The translations under genes were made by a program, and so were the position numbers. Shown here piece after piece: positions 35,346 through 43,899 of a stretch of 64,000 nt of DNA (position 1 is its first letter; every line of letters begins with the position of its first letter). The notes below the pieces were generated by a model, which did not search any database, was not told the DNA's origin, and saw only the letters and a list, made by a program, of their open reading frames with translations. The DNA is taken from positions 1-64,000 of the forward strand of contig CANJWH010000004.1 in NCBI GenBank assembly GCA_947478465.1, given 5' to 3'. The stretch is from Bacteroidota bacterium (GTDB taxonomy: Bacteria; Bacteroidota; Bacteroidia; SXHM01).

Positions 35346-36843
35346 CTTTCCACGTTTCCCCCATTCCCTCAATAATATCCATAGCCGTCATTCCTTCTTC
35401 GCTCATTTTCTCTGCAGCAATATCTCCTGCAACACCGTGTAAGTAAACTCCCAATACACTTGCTTCATAGGGTTTGTAGCCTTGTGCAAGTAAACCGCAG
35501 ATAATGCCGGTAAGCACATCACCGCTGCCTCCGGTTGCCATGCCGGAATTGCCCGTTGAGTTGAAGTAAACACTTCCGTCAGGGAATGCAATGCTAGTAT
35601 GCGCACCTTTTAAAACAATATAAAACCCATAATTCATGGCCATTTCGCGTTGCAGCTTTAATCGTTCAAAACTATTATCACTTTTACCAAACAGCCGTTC
35701 AAACTCTTTTGGATGTGGAGTAAGAATACTTCCGCCACGAATGAAAGGAAACCACGTTTTGTTTTCAGCAATTATATTGAGTGCATCGGCATCAAACACC
35801 GTATTTACTGTGGTATCCTGTATCATTAATTTTAATGCTCTTACTGTGTCAGCGTCATTACCAATGCCCGGACCAACAGCAACGGCATTGCAGTTTCCTG
35901 TTTTTATCCGTCCTGAAATATGTGTTTCATTTACATCGGTTTCGCACATGGCTTCTGGCACTGTGGATTGTAACACTGTATAACCGCAATTTGGAATATG
36001 TGCTGAAACAAGCCCTGCGCCTGCCCGCAACGCGCTTTTTACAGCCAATACCGCTGCACCCATTTTACCTTTGCTACCGGCAATAATCAGGGCGTGACCA
36101 TACGTCCCTTTGTGCGAAAATTTATCCCGCTTTTTCAGAAGGGGTAAAATATTTTCTTCTGTTAAATAATGATAATTGGTAGTTGTTTGTGCAATAAATT
36201 CCGTGCTCAATCCAATAGGCAATACCTGCCATTCACCAACAAATGGTGCGTTTTCCGGGAAAAGAAAAGCAAGTTTCGGTAATTCAAATGTTAAGGTGTA
36301 ATCTGCACAGATTACCTTTCCTCTGTTGGATGAATTGTCTTCTGCATAAAGCCCCGTAGGAATATCAATGGAGATTACAGATGCATTTGATTTATTGATG
36401 TTTTCAACTGTATCACTTAATAATCCGGATAATAATTTTGATAAACCTGTCCCTAACAAAGCATCAATAACAATAATGTCTGAAGTAATTTCGGGAAGTT
36501 CGTTGCTTACTGAAATATCAATTAAATCAATATTCTTACTCTTATTAAGACGTTCATGGTTAATGGAGAAATCGGGTGATGTTTTATCGTTGTGGCGGAT
36601 AACAAATACTTTGATTTTATAATATTTTGCGGTGTTAAGAATACGAGCAATAGCCAATCCATCACCGCCATTGTTGCCTGTTCCGCAAAAGAAGTAAAAT
36701 ACATTAAGATCCGAATAGCGGCCTGCAATCCATTCTACGCATGCGTTTGCTGCCCGCTCCATCAAATCAATAGAAGAGATGGGCTCGTGCTTTATGGTAT
36801 ATGCATCGGCCTCGCGGATTTGGGAGGTGGTGAGGATTTTCAT
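35317..36843 (-). CDS. nnr: Bifunctional NAD(P)H-hydrate epimerase / ADP-dependent dehydratase
   Basis: Repairs hydrated NADH/NADPH. The N-terminal YjeF epimerase domain (about 1-215) has DLMERAANACVEWI, GTGNNGGDGLAIARIL and DALLGTGLS. The C-terminal ribokinase-like dehydratase (about 225-500) has GHALIIAGSKGKMGAAVLA, LTPHPKEFERLFG, and GGSGDVLTGIICGLLAQGY near the end. The fused form of 508 residues is the standard bacterial one. A dispersed double-hairpin repeat lies 36 bases upstream of its start. It is convergent with the aminotransferase gene and overlaps it by 29 bases. Confidence 0.95.
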   Translation of the reverse strand: MKILTTSQIREADAYTIKHEPISSIDLMERAANACVEWIAGRYSDLNVFYFFCGTGNNGGDGLAIARILNTAKYYKIKVFVIRHNDKTSPDFSINHERLNKSKNIDLIDISVSNELPEITSDIIVIDALLGTGLSKLLSGLLSDTVENINKSNASVISIDIPTGLYAEDNSSNRGKVICADYTLTFELPKLAFLFPENAPFVGEWQVLPIGLSTEFIAQTTTNYHYLTEENILPLLKKRDKFSHKGTYGHALIIAGSKGKMGAAVLAVKSALRAGAGLVSAHIPNCGYTVLQSTVPEAMCETDVNETHISGRIKTGNCNAVAVGPGIGNDADTVRALKLMIQDTTVNTVFDADALNIIAENKTWFPFIRGGSILTPHPKEFERLFGKSDNSFERLKLQREMAMNYGFYIVLKGAHTSIAFPDGSVYFNSTGNSGMATGGSGDVLTGIICGLLAQGYKPYEASVLGVYLHGVAGDIAAEKMSEEGMTAMDIIEGMGETWKAIWKKSSAT

Positions 36844-36878
36844 GTTTGCAGCGAAGTTAAAGATTTACTTTTGTTGCT

Positions 36879-36941
36879 CGTCACTCTGAACTTGTTTCAG
36901 TGTCTTAGTTTTTTAGATGCTGAAATAAATTCAGCATGACG
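36879..36941. repeat. Dispersed double-hairpin repeat, copy 2
   Basis: Same element as at 2823-2884, with CGTCA/TGACG ends. The second hairpin, ATGCTGAA/TTCAGCAT, is identical and keeps the loop ATAAA. The first hairpin has diverged (ACTCTGAA/TTCAGTGT, one mismatch). It lies in the leader or promoter region of nnr. Confidence 0.75.
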
Positions 36942-36954
36942 ATAATTCTAATTT

Positions 36955-37425
36955 ATGCGCAAATTTCGCAAAGCAAGTAATACGGTTTATCATTTAACTC
37001 TTTTTGAGAAAAGAAGAGCTACTGCTGAAATGCCTTTGAGGCTGGGTTTTGAGCTACATAATGATAAGGTATATGCAAATCTTAATATTCCTTTTGTTAT
37101 TCGTTATGTGGCGCGTGCTTCTTCTATTAAAAGCACTAAAAACAAGAACAGTTGCGGCATTCAACACATTACTGATTTCAAAATCGGACGTTTTTTCAGA
37201 ATAGGTTTTGACAGCTACAAAGGCGAGTTTGCTATACTTTTTCCTTTCCTGAAGTTATGGTTTCAGTGCGATTTTCTTAGTAACAACTTCAGGCAGTTCG
37301 GGAGGTTTTCTATTCTTATTTTTTTGCTGAAGATAAAATGGAATGAGTTTACATTCCGTATAGGATTGCTGGGGTTTAGATTTAGTATGAGATTTTTTTT
37401 ACCACTAAGTACACAAGATCACTAA
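36955..37425 (+). CDS. Hypothetical protein of uncertain reality
   Basis: An open frame of 156 residues begins with ATG 14 bases after the copy-2 repeat. It is rich in Phe, Arg and Lys, with short hydrophobic stretches (FSILIFLLK) and no signal peptide or recognised domain. Its last residues (PLSTQDH) lie inside another inverted repeat (37401-37475). No other frame offers a better gene in this gap of about 650 bases. It could be a lineage-specific protein, an old pseudogene, or a chance frame. Confidence 0.35.
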   Translation: MRKFRKASNTVYHLTLFEKRRATAEMPLRLGFELHNDKVYANLNIPFVIRYVARASSIKSTKNKNSCGIQHITDFKIGRFFRIGFDSYKGEFAILFPFLKLWFQCDFLSNNFRQFGRFSILIFLLKIKWNEFTFRIGLLGFRFSMRFFLPLSTQDH

Positions 37426-37475
37426 GTTGTGTTCTTTGGATGAAAACCTGAAATTGAACTTTAGTGAACTTAGTG
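37401..37475. repeat. Inverted repeat with CACTAAGT motifs
   Basis: Left arm ACCACTAAGTACAC plus ATCACTAAGTT (37401-37427) and right arm AACTTTAGTGAACTTAGTG (37457-37475) are imperfect reverse complements. They would form a long hairpin upstream of the peroxidase stop codon, on the side that its transcript runs into last. It can serve as terminator for the frame at 36955-37425 or for the peroxidase gene on the minus strand. Confidence 0.6.
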
Positions 37476-37494
37476 CTCTAATTGGTGAGAGTAA

Positions 37495-38685
37495 TTACTT
37501 AAACGGATTCGAAAACTTAGGGTCACGCATTAACTCATAATCCGTAAGGGTTTGCATAAAAGCAACCAATGCACGTTTCTGAGTTTCGGTAAGGTTTAGT
37601 TTTCTTGGATTACCAAAATCAAAACTGCCACCACCTGGTAAAGGATCAATAACAGGGATGCCGTTTCCACTGCCATCGCCTTCAAGGAAAATACCACCGC
37701 CTCCTTCGGTTAAGCGGTAATCAAGATTGCGGTGTTTTTTTACGCCTGTGTTGTAGTGCTCTATTACTTCTTCTAAAGTGTTAAAACGTCCATCGTGCAT
37801 GTAAGGCGCTGTTACCGCCACATTGCGCAGTGAAGGAACTTTAAATAAGCCATCAAATGAAGGATCCTGATTTGCTAATAAATCACCCATTCCATTATCG
37901 GTATAATTGTCGTCCAGACCAATGTTGGCGGCTGATGTTCCCCAACCATTTAAATTATTTCCGTTGTGGCAACCCTGACAAGGCATATCCCAACTAAAGA
38001 ATAAATCTTTACCCATTCTTTCAAGAGTGCTGAAGTTTTCAAAATTAATGGCCATGCCAACATCGTATTTAGAACGGTACGAAACCATAGAGCGCAGAAA
38101 CTGCGACAGCGCCATAGCAATACGTTCACGGGTTATTTCTGTTGAGCCAAAAGCATCTTCAAAAAGCGGAGCATAGTAATCCAGTTTTCTGAGTTTTACT
38201 TCAAGGTTATCCATATTCTCAAGACCCATCTCTACGTGATTTTTTACAGGCATTAATACCTGTTCTTCCAACAGTGTAGCTCTTATATCCCAGAAATAAC
38301 CGTTGCTCATGCCGGGATTGATAATGGCTGGTGAGTTGCGCGGTGTTGTTTTGCTTTCAAAGCCGGTGCTTCCTTTTGCGTTGTCGGCAAAGGCAAAGTT
38401 CTGTTTGTGGCAGGTAGCGCAGGCTACAGTGTTATTAAGTGAAAGTTTAGCATCGTAAAATAACACTCTGCCTAGGGTTGCGCCTTCATTAGTTAGCATA
38501 TTGCTGGCAGGCTGATTAAAGAAAGGGTCGCCCATCTGGCCGAAGTTCTGGTTTACATAATTGTATGGTGTTTCGGGCAGGGTAGGAGTAGAAGAACCCG
38601 TTACCGGAGTTTCTTTACGGCAGGCATTTAATATCACCATCAGCACTATTGCTGAAAGAAGAAGGATGTTGATTTTTTTTGCCAT
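37495..38685 (-). CDS. Di-haem cytochrome c peroxidase/MauG-family lipoprotein
   Basis: Periplasmic di-haem enzyme of 396 residues, lipid-anchored through Cys22 (lipobox ILNAC). Two c-haem sites: CATCH at 89-93 and CQGCH at 236-240. Family motifs: LGRVLFYDAKLS, FAFADNAKGSTGF, and VPSLRNVAVTAPYMHDGRFN. Such enzymes reduce H2O2 or, in the MauG/MbnH branch, oxidise protein residues. The neighbour on the same strand is a small outer-membrane-type protein. No MbnP-like gene is visible. Confidence 0.93.
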   Translation of the reverse strand: MAKKINILLLSAIVLMVILNACRKETPVTGSSTPTLPETPYNYVNQNFGQMGDPFFNQPASNMLTNEGATLGRVLFYDAKLSLNNTVACATCHKQNFAFADNAKGSTGFESKTTPRNSPAIINPGMSNGYFWDIRATLLEEQVLMPVKNHVEMGLENMDNLEVKLRKLDYYAPLFEDAFGSTEITRERIAMALSQFLRSMVSYRSKYDVGMAINFENFSTLERMGKDLFFSWDMPCQGCHNGNNLNGWGTSAANIGLDDNYTDNGMGDLLANQDPSFDGLFKVPSLRNVAVTAPYMHDGRFNTLEEVIEHYNTGVKKHRNLDYRLTEGGGGIFLEGDGSGNGIPVIDPLPGGGSFDFGNPRKLNLTETQKRALVAFMQTLTDYELMRDPKFSNPFK

Positions 38686-38703
38686 GATTCAGAAATGTTG
38701 ATT

Positions 38704-39378
38704 TTATAAATTTATAGCAAGAAACAGTGATGTGGGCAAAACAAAGTTAATATTTGTTTCGCGGGTTACCTGTTTGGAGTTAAACCCGGGATTGTTCAGG
38801 AATGTTGATTCAAACGATGATTTGCTGTTGGTGAACTGAACCGATGTTTCGGTAAAGAGGCTTATGCGTTTGGAGATATTAAACTGAATGCCCACTACCA
38901 TTGCACCTCCGTATTTGGTGGTTTTGGTAATGGTGGTTACTTCATCAGAAGGGTCGGTGGCAATTACTTTGCTTGAAATTAAATCGGTAATGGCATCGGC
39001 ACCAAAGAAGCAGAGCCAGCGCTCAGACAAAGGCTGACGGTATTCATATCCTGCGCTGAAATCAAGGGTGTAGGCATTGGTTGTGCGCGGAAGTTGTCCG
39101 GTGTTTTCAAATGTTTCTTTTTTATTGCTGTAAGTACCACCCACACCCATGCGGAAGGCATGATTTTTTGGCGAAATAAGTTTATAGGTAAGCACATAAG
39201 GGCTTACGGCAATGGTATTGTTCTGCGAAAAATTAAGAAACTGTTTGAAGAAAAACGTGGTGTTTACCCCAATCTGGCTGGTGTATTTTGCAGGTGTTTC
39301 AGCCTCCTGACAAAGCGCTTTTAAAGGTGCTGTAAAACTAAGCAGACAGGCAATACTAATCAGCAGGTATTTATGCAT
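38704..39378 (-). CDS. Exported outer-membrane beta-barrel-like protein, unknown function
   Basis: Protein of 224 residues from ATG 39378 (MHKYLLISIACLLSF), which starts a proper signal peptide. The frame can open further upstream at 39441 but that adds a non-signal N-terminus. The mature part has alternating strands typical of an 8-10-strand barrel (FRMGVGGTYSNKKETF, DFSAGYEYRQPLSERWLCFF, ISLFTETSVQF) and ends VLPTSLFLAINL. No family is recognised. It precedes the di-haem peroxidase by 18 bases, and the two are probably co-transcribed. Confidence 0.75.
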   Translation of the reverse strand: MHKYLLISIACLLSFTAPLKALCQEAETPAKYTSQIGVNTTFFFKQFLNFSQNNTIAVSPYVLTYKLISPKNHAFRMGVGGTYSNKKETFENTGQLPRTTNAYTLDFSAGYEYRQPLSERWLCFFGADAITDLISSKVIATDPSDEVTTITKTTKYGGAMVVGIQFNISKRISLFTETSVQFTNSKSSFESTFLNNPGFNSKQVTRETNINFVLPTSLFLAINL

Positions 39379-39519
39379 AAGATTGATTTGGGTAACAAAT
39401 TTAGGAAATTTAGTGCTGATACTCAGATAATTGTTTGCCAATTTTATACAAGGCTGAGTTTATTATTATACAAATAGGATTGAGGTATTATATGAAAATC
39501 GGATACTAATTATGCATAG

Positions 39520-39538
39520 GTGGATAGCTATTATCCAC
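39520..39538. promoter_or_regulatory. Inverted repeat GTGGATA-N5-TATCCAC in a divergent intergenic region
   Basis: Seven-base arms with a 5-base spacer (GTGGATA at 39520-39526, TATCCAC at 39532-39538). The right arm lies in TTATCCACA (39531-39539), identical to the E. coli DnaA box consensus; a few one-mismatch relatives (TTATACAAA, TTATGCATA) are nearby. It sits between two divergent genes. An operator is plausible; a replication role is weak, since one such 9-mer is expected by chance in this much AT-rich DNA. Confidence 0.4.
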
Positions 39539-39649
39539 ACCCGATAGATATATTATATATGGATTTTAGGTGATTTGATTTTCAATTTTTCGATGTTGTT
39601 TTTTAAGTTCTTCTATAGTAAATTAAACCATTTTGCATTTGCCTATTCA

Positions 39650-39657
39650 TAGCTTTG
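39650..39657 (+). promoter_or_regulatory. Candidate -7 box for the beta-helix protein gene
   Basis: TAGCTTTG fits TANNTTTG and lies 14 bases before ATG 39672. No -33 element was found at a good distance. Confidence 0.35.
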
Positions 39658-39671
39658 TAAAACCAATACAC

Positions 39672-41849
39672 ATGACTATGAAATCCTTTTCTTCTTTTAT
39701 ATACGCAGCACTTATCAGCAATGCGCTGTTTGCTGGCAACCATTATGTATCTTCTGTAAACGGAAGCACGGTAGGCACGGGTACACAAGGTAATCCGTAT
39801 AAAAATCTGTCGCAGGTTGGCACGATTGCAGCAGGTGATACTGTTTTTCTTGAATGCGGAAGTTTGTTTCGCGAAACACTTACCCTGTTCAGCGGAGGAA
39901 CTTCGGGAGCACGTATTGTAATAACCAATTACGGCAGCGGAGCAAAACCCGTTATCAGCGGGGCAGATACAGTTCAAAACTGGACACAGGACGGAACTAA
40001 ATATTATGCAACATTCAGCGGCACGGTAAAAAATTTCTTTGCCAATAACAAAGAACAGATTATTGCCCGCACACCCAATGAAGGAATTTATTATCAATTG
40101 GATTCTGCACAAACAACGTATCTTAAAGATGCAGCCCTTACACAAACAAATGGCTACTGGAATGGGGCAAAAGTTTGTGTTCATACTGCACAATGGTGCT
40201 GGGAAAAATCAACAGTATCAACTTATCAGAACGGTCAGGTAAATTATTCACCTGCGCTAACACTTTCTGCCATTGGCGGCTATGGCTATTTTTTCTACGA
40301 CAAGGATTCATGCCTGAATGCTGCAAAGGAATGGTATTACGACAGTGTAAATTCTAAACTCTGGTTTATTCCAGCAAACGGAACTGCTGACGAATTATTT
40401 TGTGAAGCATCAGTGCGTAATGCAGGAATTCTTTTGCAGAACAATGCGCATTATGTTACCATCAGCGGAATACGATTTGAAAAGCAAGGCAATGCTGGCG
40501 TGCAAACAAGTAATCAGACACAGCACGCAATTGTCAGAGATTGTGAGTTTTTCGGACAGTATAATTACGGGGTATATACACGCGGCAAATATCATCTGAT
40601 TGAAAACTGCCGCTTTGATGAAGTAGACGGGCATGGAGTTGATATAAATGCAGCAGGAAACACAGAGGTAAGTCATTGTAGTTTTAAAAATATAGGTCAA
40701 TTCCGCAACAGTGGTATTGGAGGACAAGCCAATCTTTCTGCCATAGCAGTAAACTTTGCCGACTCCTGTTACCTGCATCATAACACCATTGACAGTGTAG
40801 GCTATTGCGGTATCAGTTGTGACGGAGCATATTCTGTTGTAGAGAAAAATACTGCATCGCATTGCATGTTACTGAATAATGATGGGGCACCATTTAAAGC
40901 TTTTGGCGGATTATCGCACAACACTGTTTTCAGGAATAACATTGCTTACGATACACAAGGCAATATAGATGGAACATACAACGGAACATTTGAAACCCCG
41001 GGCTTGTATTTCGATAATTATGTAAATAACAACACGTTTGAAAATAACACCGTTTACAATATACCCCAGAAAGGTATTTTTCAAAACAGCGGCAGCAGTG
41101 ATAATAGTATTATTGGCAATGTGGTTTTCGGAAGCACAGTTGGTCTTGATATTAACGGTGGTTTTCAGGTAAATGATACACTCAACAGAATAGAAGTAAA
41201 GCAAAATGTTTTATGTGCGTTAAACTCCTCCTCTTATCCACTGCGTCAGATTGATTATTTTAATCCGAATGTTTTTGAGCAAGGTGTGCTTGACAGTAAT
41301 TATTATTTTCAGCCCTATGCTGCAAACCATGCGGTGCTGCGTCCGCAGGGCACTCCGCAAAACAATACACTTGCGGTCTGGCAGAGTTTCAGCGGACAGG
41401 ATGAGCACACAAAAAATGCCTTTGCCGGTTACAATACTTTGAGCATGATACCCGAATTGTTTGTCAATCCGACTGACAATGATTCTGTTTTTCAACTCAT
41501 TAATTTGTATCTTGATTTAGATAGTAATGTTGTTTGCGGCAGCATTACTGTTAGTGCTTATTATTCAAAAGTGCTTATCAATACAGGTCAGGCATGTATA
41601 ACATCAATAGGGGATGAAGTAAACCAAATTAGGTTTACTGTTTTTCCTAATCCGGCAGACGATAAGATTACATTGGTATGCAGCGGTACATTAATCAATA
41701 CGCCAATGAATTTGATTGACATAAATGGAAGAACAATACTGTCGCAACTGGTTTCAACACCATTAACCGAAGTTAATGTCAGTAACCTTTTGCCGGGAAT
41801 TTACTTCGTGCAGATCAGCAACGAAGTAAGGAAAATAATAATAGAGTAA
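39672..41849 (+). CDS. T9SS-exported right-handed parallel beta-helix protein
   Basis: Secreted protein of about 725 residues. The signal peptide follows MKSFSSFIYAALISNALFAG (ATG at 39672 or 39678). It has a DUF1565-like N-terminal region (YVSSVNGSTVGTGTQGNPYK) and a parallel beta-helix (about 240-520) with repeated coils rich in N and G (HYVTISGIRFEKQGNAGVQ, NNTFENNTVYNIP). A T9SS type A sorting domain ends it (VFPNPADDKITLVC ... GIYFVQIS). Beta-helix proteins of this type are often polysaccharide lyases or glycan-binding surface proteins; no catalytic residues are assigned. Confidence 0.88.
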   Translation: MTMKSFSSFIYAALISNALFAGNHYVSSVNGSTVGTGTQGNPYKNLSQVGTIAAGDTVFLECGSLFRETLTLFSGGTSGARIVITNYGSGAKPVISGADTVQNWTQDGTKYYATFSGTVKNFFANNKEQIIARTPNEGIYYQLDSAQTTYLKDAALTQTNGYWNGAKVCVHTAQWCWEKSTVSTYQNGQVNYSPALTLSAIGGYGYFFYDKDSCLNAAKEWYYDSVNSKLWFIPANGTADELFCEASVRNAGILLQNNAHYVTISGIRFEKQGNAGVQTSNQTQHAIVRDCEFFGQYNYGVYTRGKYHLIENCRFDEVDGHGVDINAAGNTEVSHCSFKNIGQFRNSGIGGQANLSAIAVNFADSCYLHHNTIDSVGYCGISCDGAYSVVEKNTASHCMLLNNDGAPFKAFGGLSHNTVFRNNIAYDTQGNIDGTYNGTFETPGLYFDNYVNNNTFENNTVYNIPQKGIFQNSGSSDNSIIGNVVFGSTVGLDINGGFQVNDTLNRIEVKQNVLCALNSSSYPLRQIDYFNPNVFEQGVLDSNYYFQPYAANHAVLRPQGTPQNNTLAVWQSFSGQDEHTKNAFAGYNTLSMIPELFVNPTDNDSVFQLINLYLDLDSNVVCGSITVSAYYSKVLINTGQACITSIGDEVNQIRFTVFPNPADDKITLVCSGTLINTPMNLIDINGRTILSQLVSTPLTEVNVSNLLPGIYFVQISNEVRKIIIE

Positions 41850-41858
41850 ATTGGAATT

Positions 41859-42482
41859 CTAGTATCCCGATTGCTGCTTGATAGCCTGAGCTACTTCGTT
41901 TTCCAGCGGGTCGTAGATAAACATGGCGCGCATTTCATTGTTTTCAGTAAGAAAGTCAATACCGCTTTGCAAATACAAGTATTCACCAACGTATTTTTCC
42001 TGAATGATTTCAGGATGTCCCATAGCAGTTTTAATTTTTTGTCCTGAACTGTGGAAGCTGATGTTGTTGCCTGCAGTGAATTTGCTGTAAAGTGCATCGT
42101 CATAACCATAAGAGGTAAGTACTATATACACTAAATGATTGTTACGGAAGTAAAGTTTATAAACGGGATATTCAATATTTGCCTCGCAGTCGTTTTTATA
42201 TTTGAAAACACGGTCGTAGTGTGTATTGTAACATAACTCCTGACTAATATTTTTGCCGAATTTCACCACTTCTTCGTCCTGTTCTTGCTGGTAACTGCGC
42301 GATTTTTCGGGAAGTCCAAGTAGTTCAATTGCTTTCTCAGATGAGATACCCAATACTAATTCGCCAACACCTTTGCCGGGTGTAACTTTAGTATAACTGA
42401 TAGCACTTGATTTGCCTTTGTTTTGTGCCGTTGCTGCAGTAAAAACTGCTGCTAAAACTACTAGTGCTGCTAAATTCTTCAT
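41859..42482 (-). CDS. Exported protein of unknown function
   Basis: Protein of 207 residues with a clear signal peptide (AAVFTAATAQ-N). One region reads KGVGELVLGISSEKAIELLG, reminiscent of the SmpA/OmlA N-terminal motif (where conserved G-M-T-K is followed by a short helix). I do not claim membership. The protein contains cysteines (ELCYN, NDCEAN) that might pair in the periplasm. It ends 9 bases from the stop of the convergent beta-helix gene and has no shared promoter. Confidence 0.72.
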   Translation of the reverse strand: MKNLAALVVLAAVFTAATAQNKGKSSAISYTKVTPGKGVGELVLGISSEKAIELLGLPEKSRSYQQEQDEEVVKFGKNISQELCYNTHYDRVFKYKNDCEANIEYPVYKLYFRNNHLVYIVLTSYGYDDALYSKFTAGNNISFHSSGQKIKTAMGHPEIIQEKYVGEYLYLQSGIDFLTENNEMRAMFIYDPLENEVAQAIKQQSGY

Positions 42483-42609
42483 GGTATTTAATTGAAGGGG
42501 TTTGTGCTAATTCTAACGGATGTCTATTTAAAAGGTTGCTGCTTCATCGATTAATAACCATTCCAGAGTTTGGCACGAAATTGGTTTTGCGTATATCAAA
42601 CTTAAAAAC

Positions 42610-42615
42610 GGAGGT
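42610..42615 (+). promoter_or_regulatory. Shine-Dalgarno sequence GGAGGT before the DUF4476 gene
   Basis: GGAGGT lies four bases before the ATG at 42620. Such a strong match is unusual here, since most genes in this window have no recognisable Shine-Dalgarno site. It decides the start of the downstream gene. Confidence 0.6.
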
Positions 42616-42619
42616 CAAA

Positions 42620-43321
42620 ATGAAAAATTTAATCCTTACTCTTATCATCAGTTTCAGCGTATTATCGCTAAAAGCAAATCACTACTCAAGTCTTAACCTT
42701 ATGATGGTTGACAATGCCAACTATGAAGTGATTTTTAATAACCAGTTTTTCGGTAATACAGGCAACAGTTTTACCATGAATCAGGTTTTGCCCGGTCGCT
42801 ACCCTTTAATAGTTTCAAAATATTTTCCTACCCAATGGGGATTTCAAAAGCAGGTTGTTTACAATGGACTTATTGATATTCCTGCAGGTTCTAATGTAAA
42901 TGCACGTGTTGATTGCTTCAACCATTTGCAATTAAGCTATTCACCTGTTTTTCCTGCATATCAAACTAATACACCCGGTCATTGCGGAACATCAACTTCC
43001 GGATATTACCAGCCAATGCCGGCTCAAATACCAATGGGTATGAATCCTGTTGCTTTCGGTCAACTGAAAAACACAATTAGCAATCAGTGGTTCGATAGCG
43101 GTAAACTGCAGGTAGCCAGACAAGCCATCAGCATGAACAGCCTCACTGCTGCGCAGGTGTCAGAACTGATGCAACTGTTCAGCTTTGAAAGTTCAAAACT
43201 GGAATTAGCTAAAATGGCATTTGCAAATACAGTTGATAAACAGAACTACTATATTGTAAACAACGCGTTCTGGTTCTCAAGCAGCGTAGCTGAATTAGAC
43301 CAATATATCAGCCATCTTTAA
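42620..43321 (+). CDS. Exported DUF4476-domain protein
   Basis: Protein of 233 residues with a signal peptide (LIISFSVLSLKANHY). The C-terminal DUF4476 (about 150-233) shows VAFGQLKNTISNQWFDSGKL and FSFESSKLELAKMAFANTVD. The N-terminal half is a beta-rich domain. DUF4476 proteins are common in Bacteroidota and have unknown function. The upstream frame is open from 42464, but the GGAGGT site and the signal peptide fix the start at 42620. A terminator hairpin follows. Confidence 0.85.
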   Translation: MKNLILTLIISFSVLSLKANHYSSLNLMMVDNANYEVIFNNQFFGNTGNSFTMNQVLPGRYPLIVSKYFPTQWGFQKQVVYNGLIDIPAGSNVNARVDCFNHLQLSYSPVFPAYQTNTPGHCGTSTSGYYQPMPAQIPMGMNPVAFGQLKNTISNQWFDSGKLQVARQAISMNSLTAAQVSELMQLFSFESSKLELAKMAFANTVDKQNYYIVNNAFWFSSSVAELDQYISHL

Positions 43322-43338
43322 ACTATTTCACTGAACAT

Positions 43339-43368
43339 AAAAGCCCTCTGCACACGCAGGGGGCTTTT
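43339..43368 (+). terminator. Intrinsic terminator after the DUF4476 gene
   Basis: AAAAGCCCTCTG (43339-43350) pairs with CAGGGGGCTTTT (43357-43368) with one G-U pair in RNA and a 6-base loop, followed by a T-rich run. Confidence 0.8.
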
Positions 43369-43395
43369 GCTTTTAATATGCTTTACTTGAATTTG

Positions 43396-43403
43396 TAATT
43401 TTG
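43396..43403 (+). promoter_or_regulatory. Candidate -7 box five bases before a start codon
   Basis: TAATTTTG matches TANNTTTG and ends 5 bases before the ATG at 43408. If used, transcription would start at or near the ATG, so the mRNA would be leaderless. Confidence 0.4.
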
Positions 43404-43407
43404 CCCA

Positions 43408-43896
43408 ATGGGTTTAAGTAATTTTGAACGTATGATACAACTGGCAGAGGATACCTTTGCCACTAAAAATGATCCCGACCAGTTGGATGTAAATGAAGGG
43501 GTGTTGGAGCATTTAAAGCAAATACACCCTTCCACTGTTTCTGAATACGATGATGGCAAAGGCCCTTCAGCCTGGATTTTATTGATACCTACTACAACAG
43601 ATTTAATGAATCGTTTTCTTGAAAATAAAATTTCCGAGAAAGAACTTTACGAGCTTACCCCGCTGAAAGTCACTTATGACGCTTTGTATCTATGCTCTGC
43701 AATGGTTTTAGACGAATACCGCAGAAAGGGAATAGCACGAAAGTTAACGTTAAAGGCAGTAGAAGAAATTTGTAAAACCCACCCGATAAAAGCCTTATTT
43801 ACCTGGGCTTTTACTAAAGAAGGTAATATGGCAGCCGAAGAACTTGCACGTGTAACTTCATTGCCATTGTTTAAACATCAGCCTAAAACCAAGTGA
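43408..43896 (+). CDS. GNAT-like N-acetyltransferase
   Basis: Protein of 162 residues. The C-terminal half carries a GNAT acetyl-CoA loop: LYLCSAMVLDEYRRKGIARK, with the Q/R-x-x-G-x-G/A pattern as RRKGIA. The N-terminal half (MIQLAEDTFATKNDPDQLD) is not recognised. The acceptor is unknown. It lies upstream of dtd by 3 bases, and its own -7 box abuts the start. Confidence 0.7.
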   Translation: MGLSNFERMIQLAEDTFATKNDPDQLDVNEGVLEHLKQIHPSTVSEYDDGKGPSAWILLIPTTTDLMNRFLENKISEKELYELTPLKVTYDALYLCSAMVLDEYRRKGIARKLTLKAVEEICKTHPIKALFTWAFTKEGNMAAEELARVTSLPLFKHQPKTK

Positions 43897-43899
43897 TTA

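Noticed and set aside
39361..39671. Replication origin
   Set aside because: Only one exact DnaA box, which is expected by chance, and there is no dnaA, dnaN or gidA neighbourhood.
39603..40193. Minus-strand frame antisense to the beta-helix gene (196 codons)
   Set aside because: High Cys content and poor composition, and it lies entirely opposite a supported gene.
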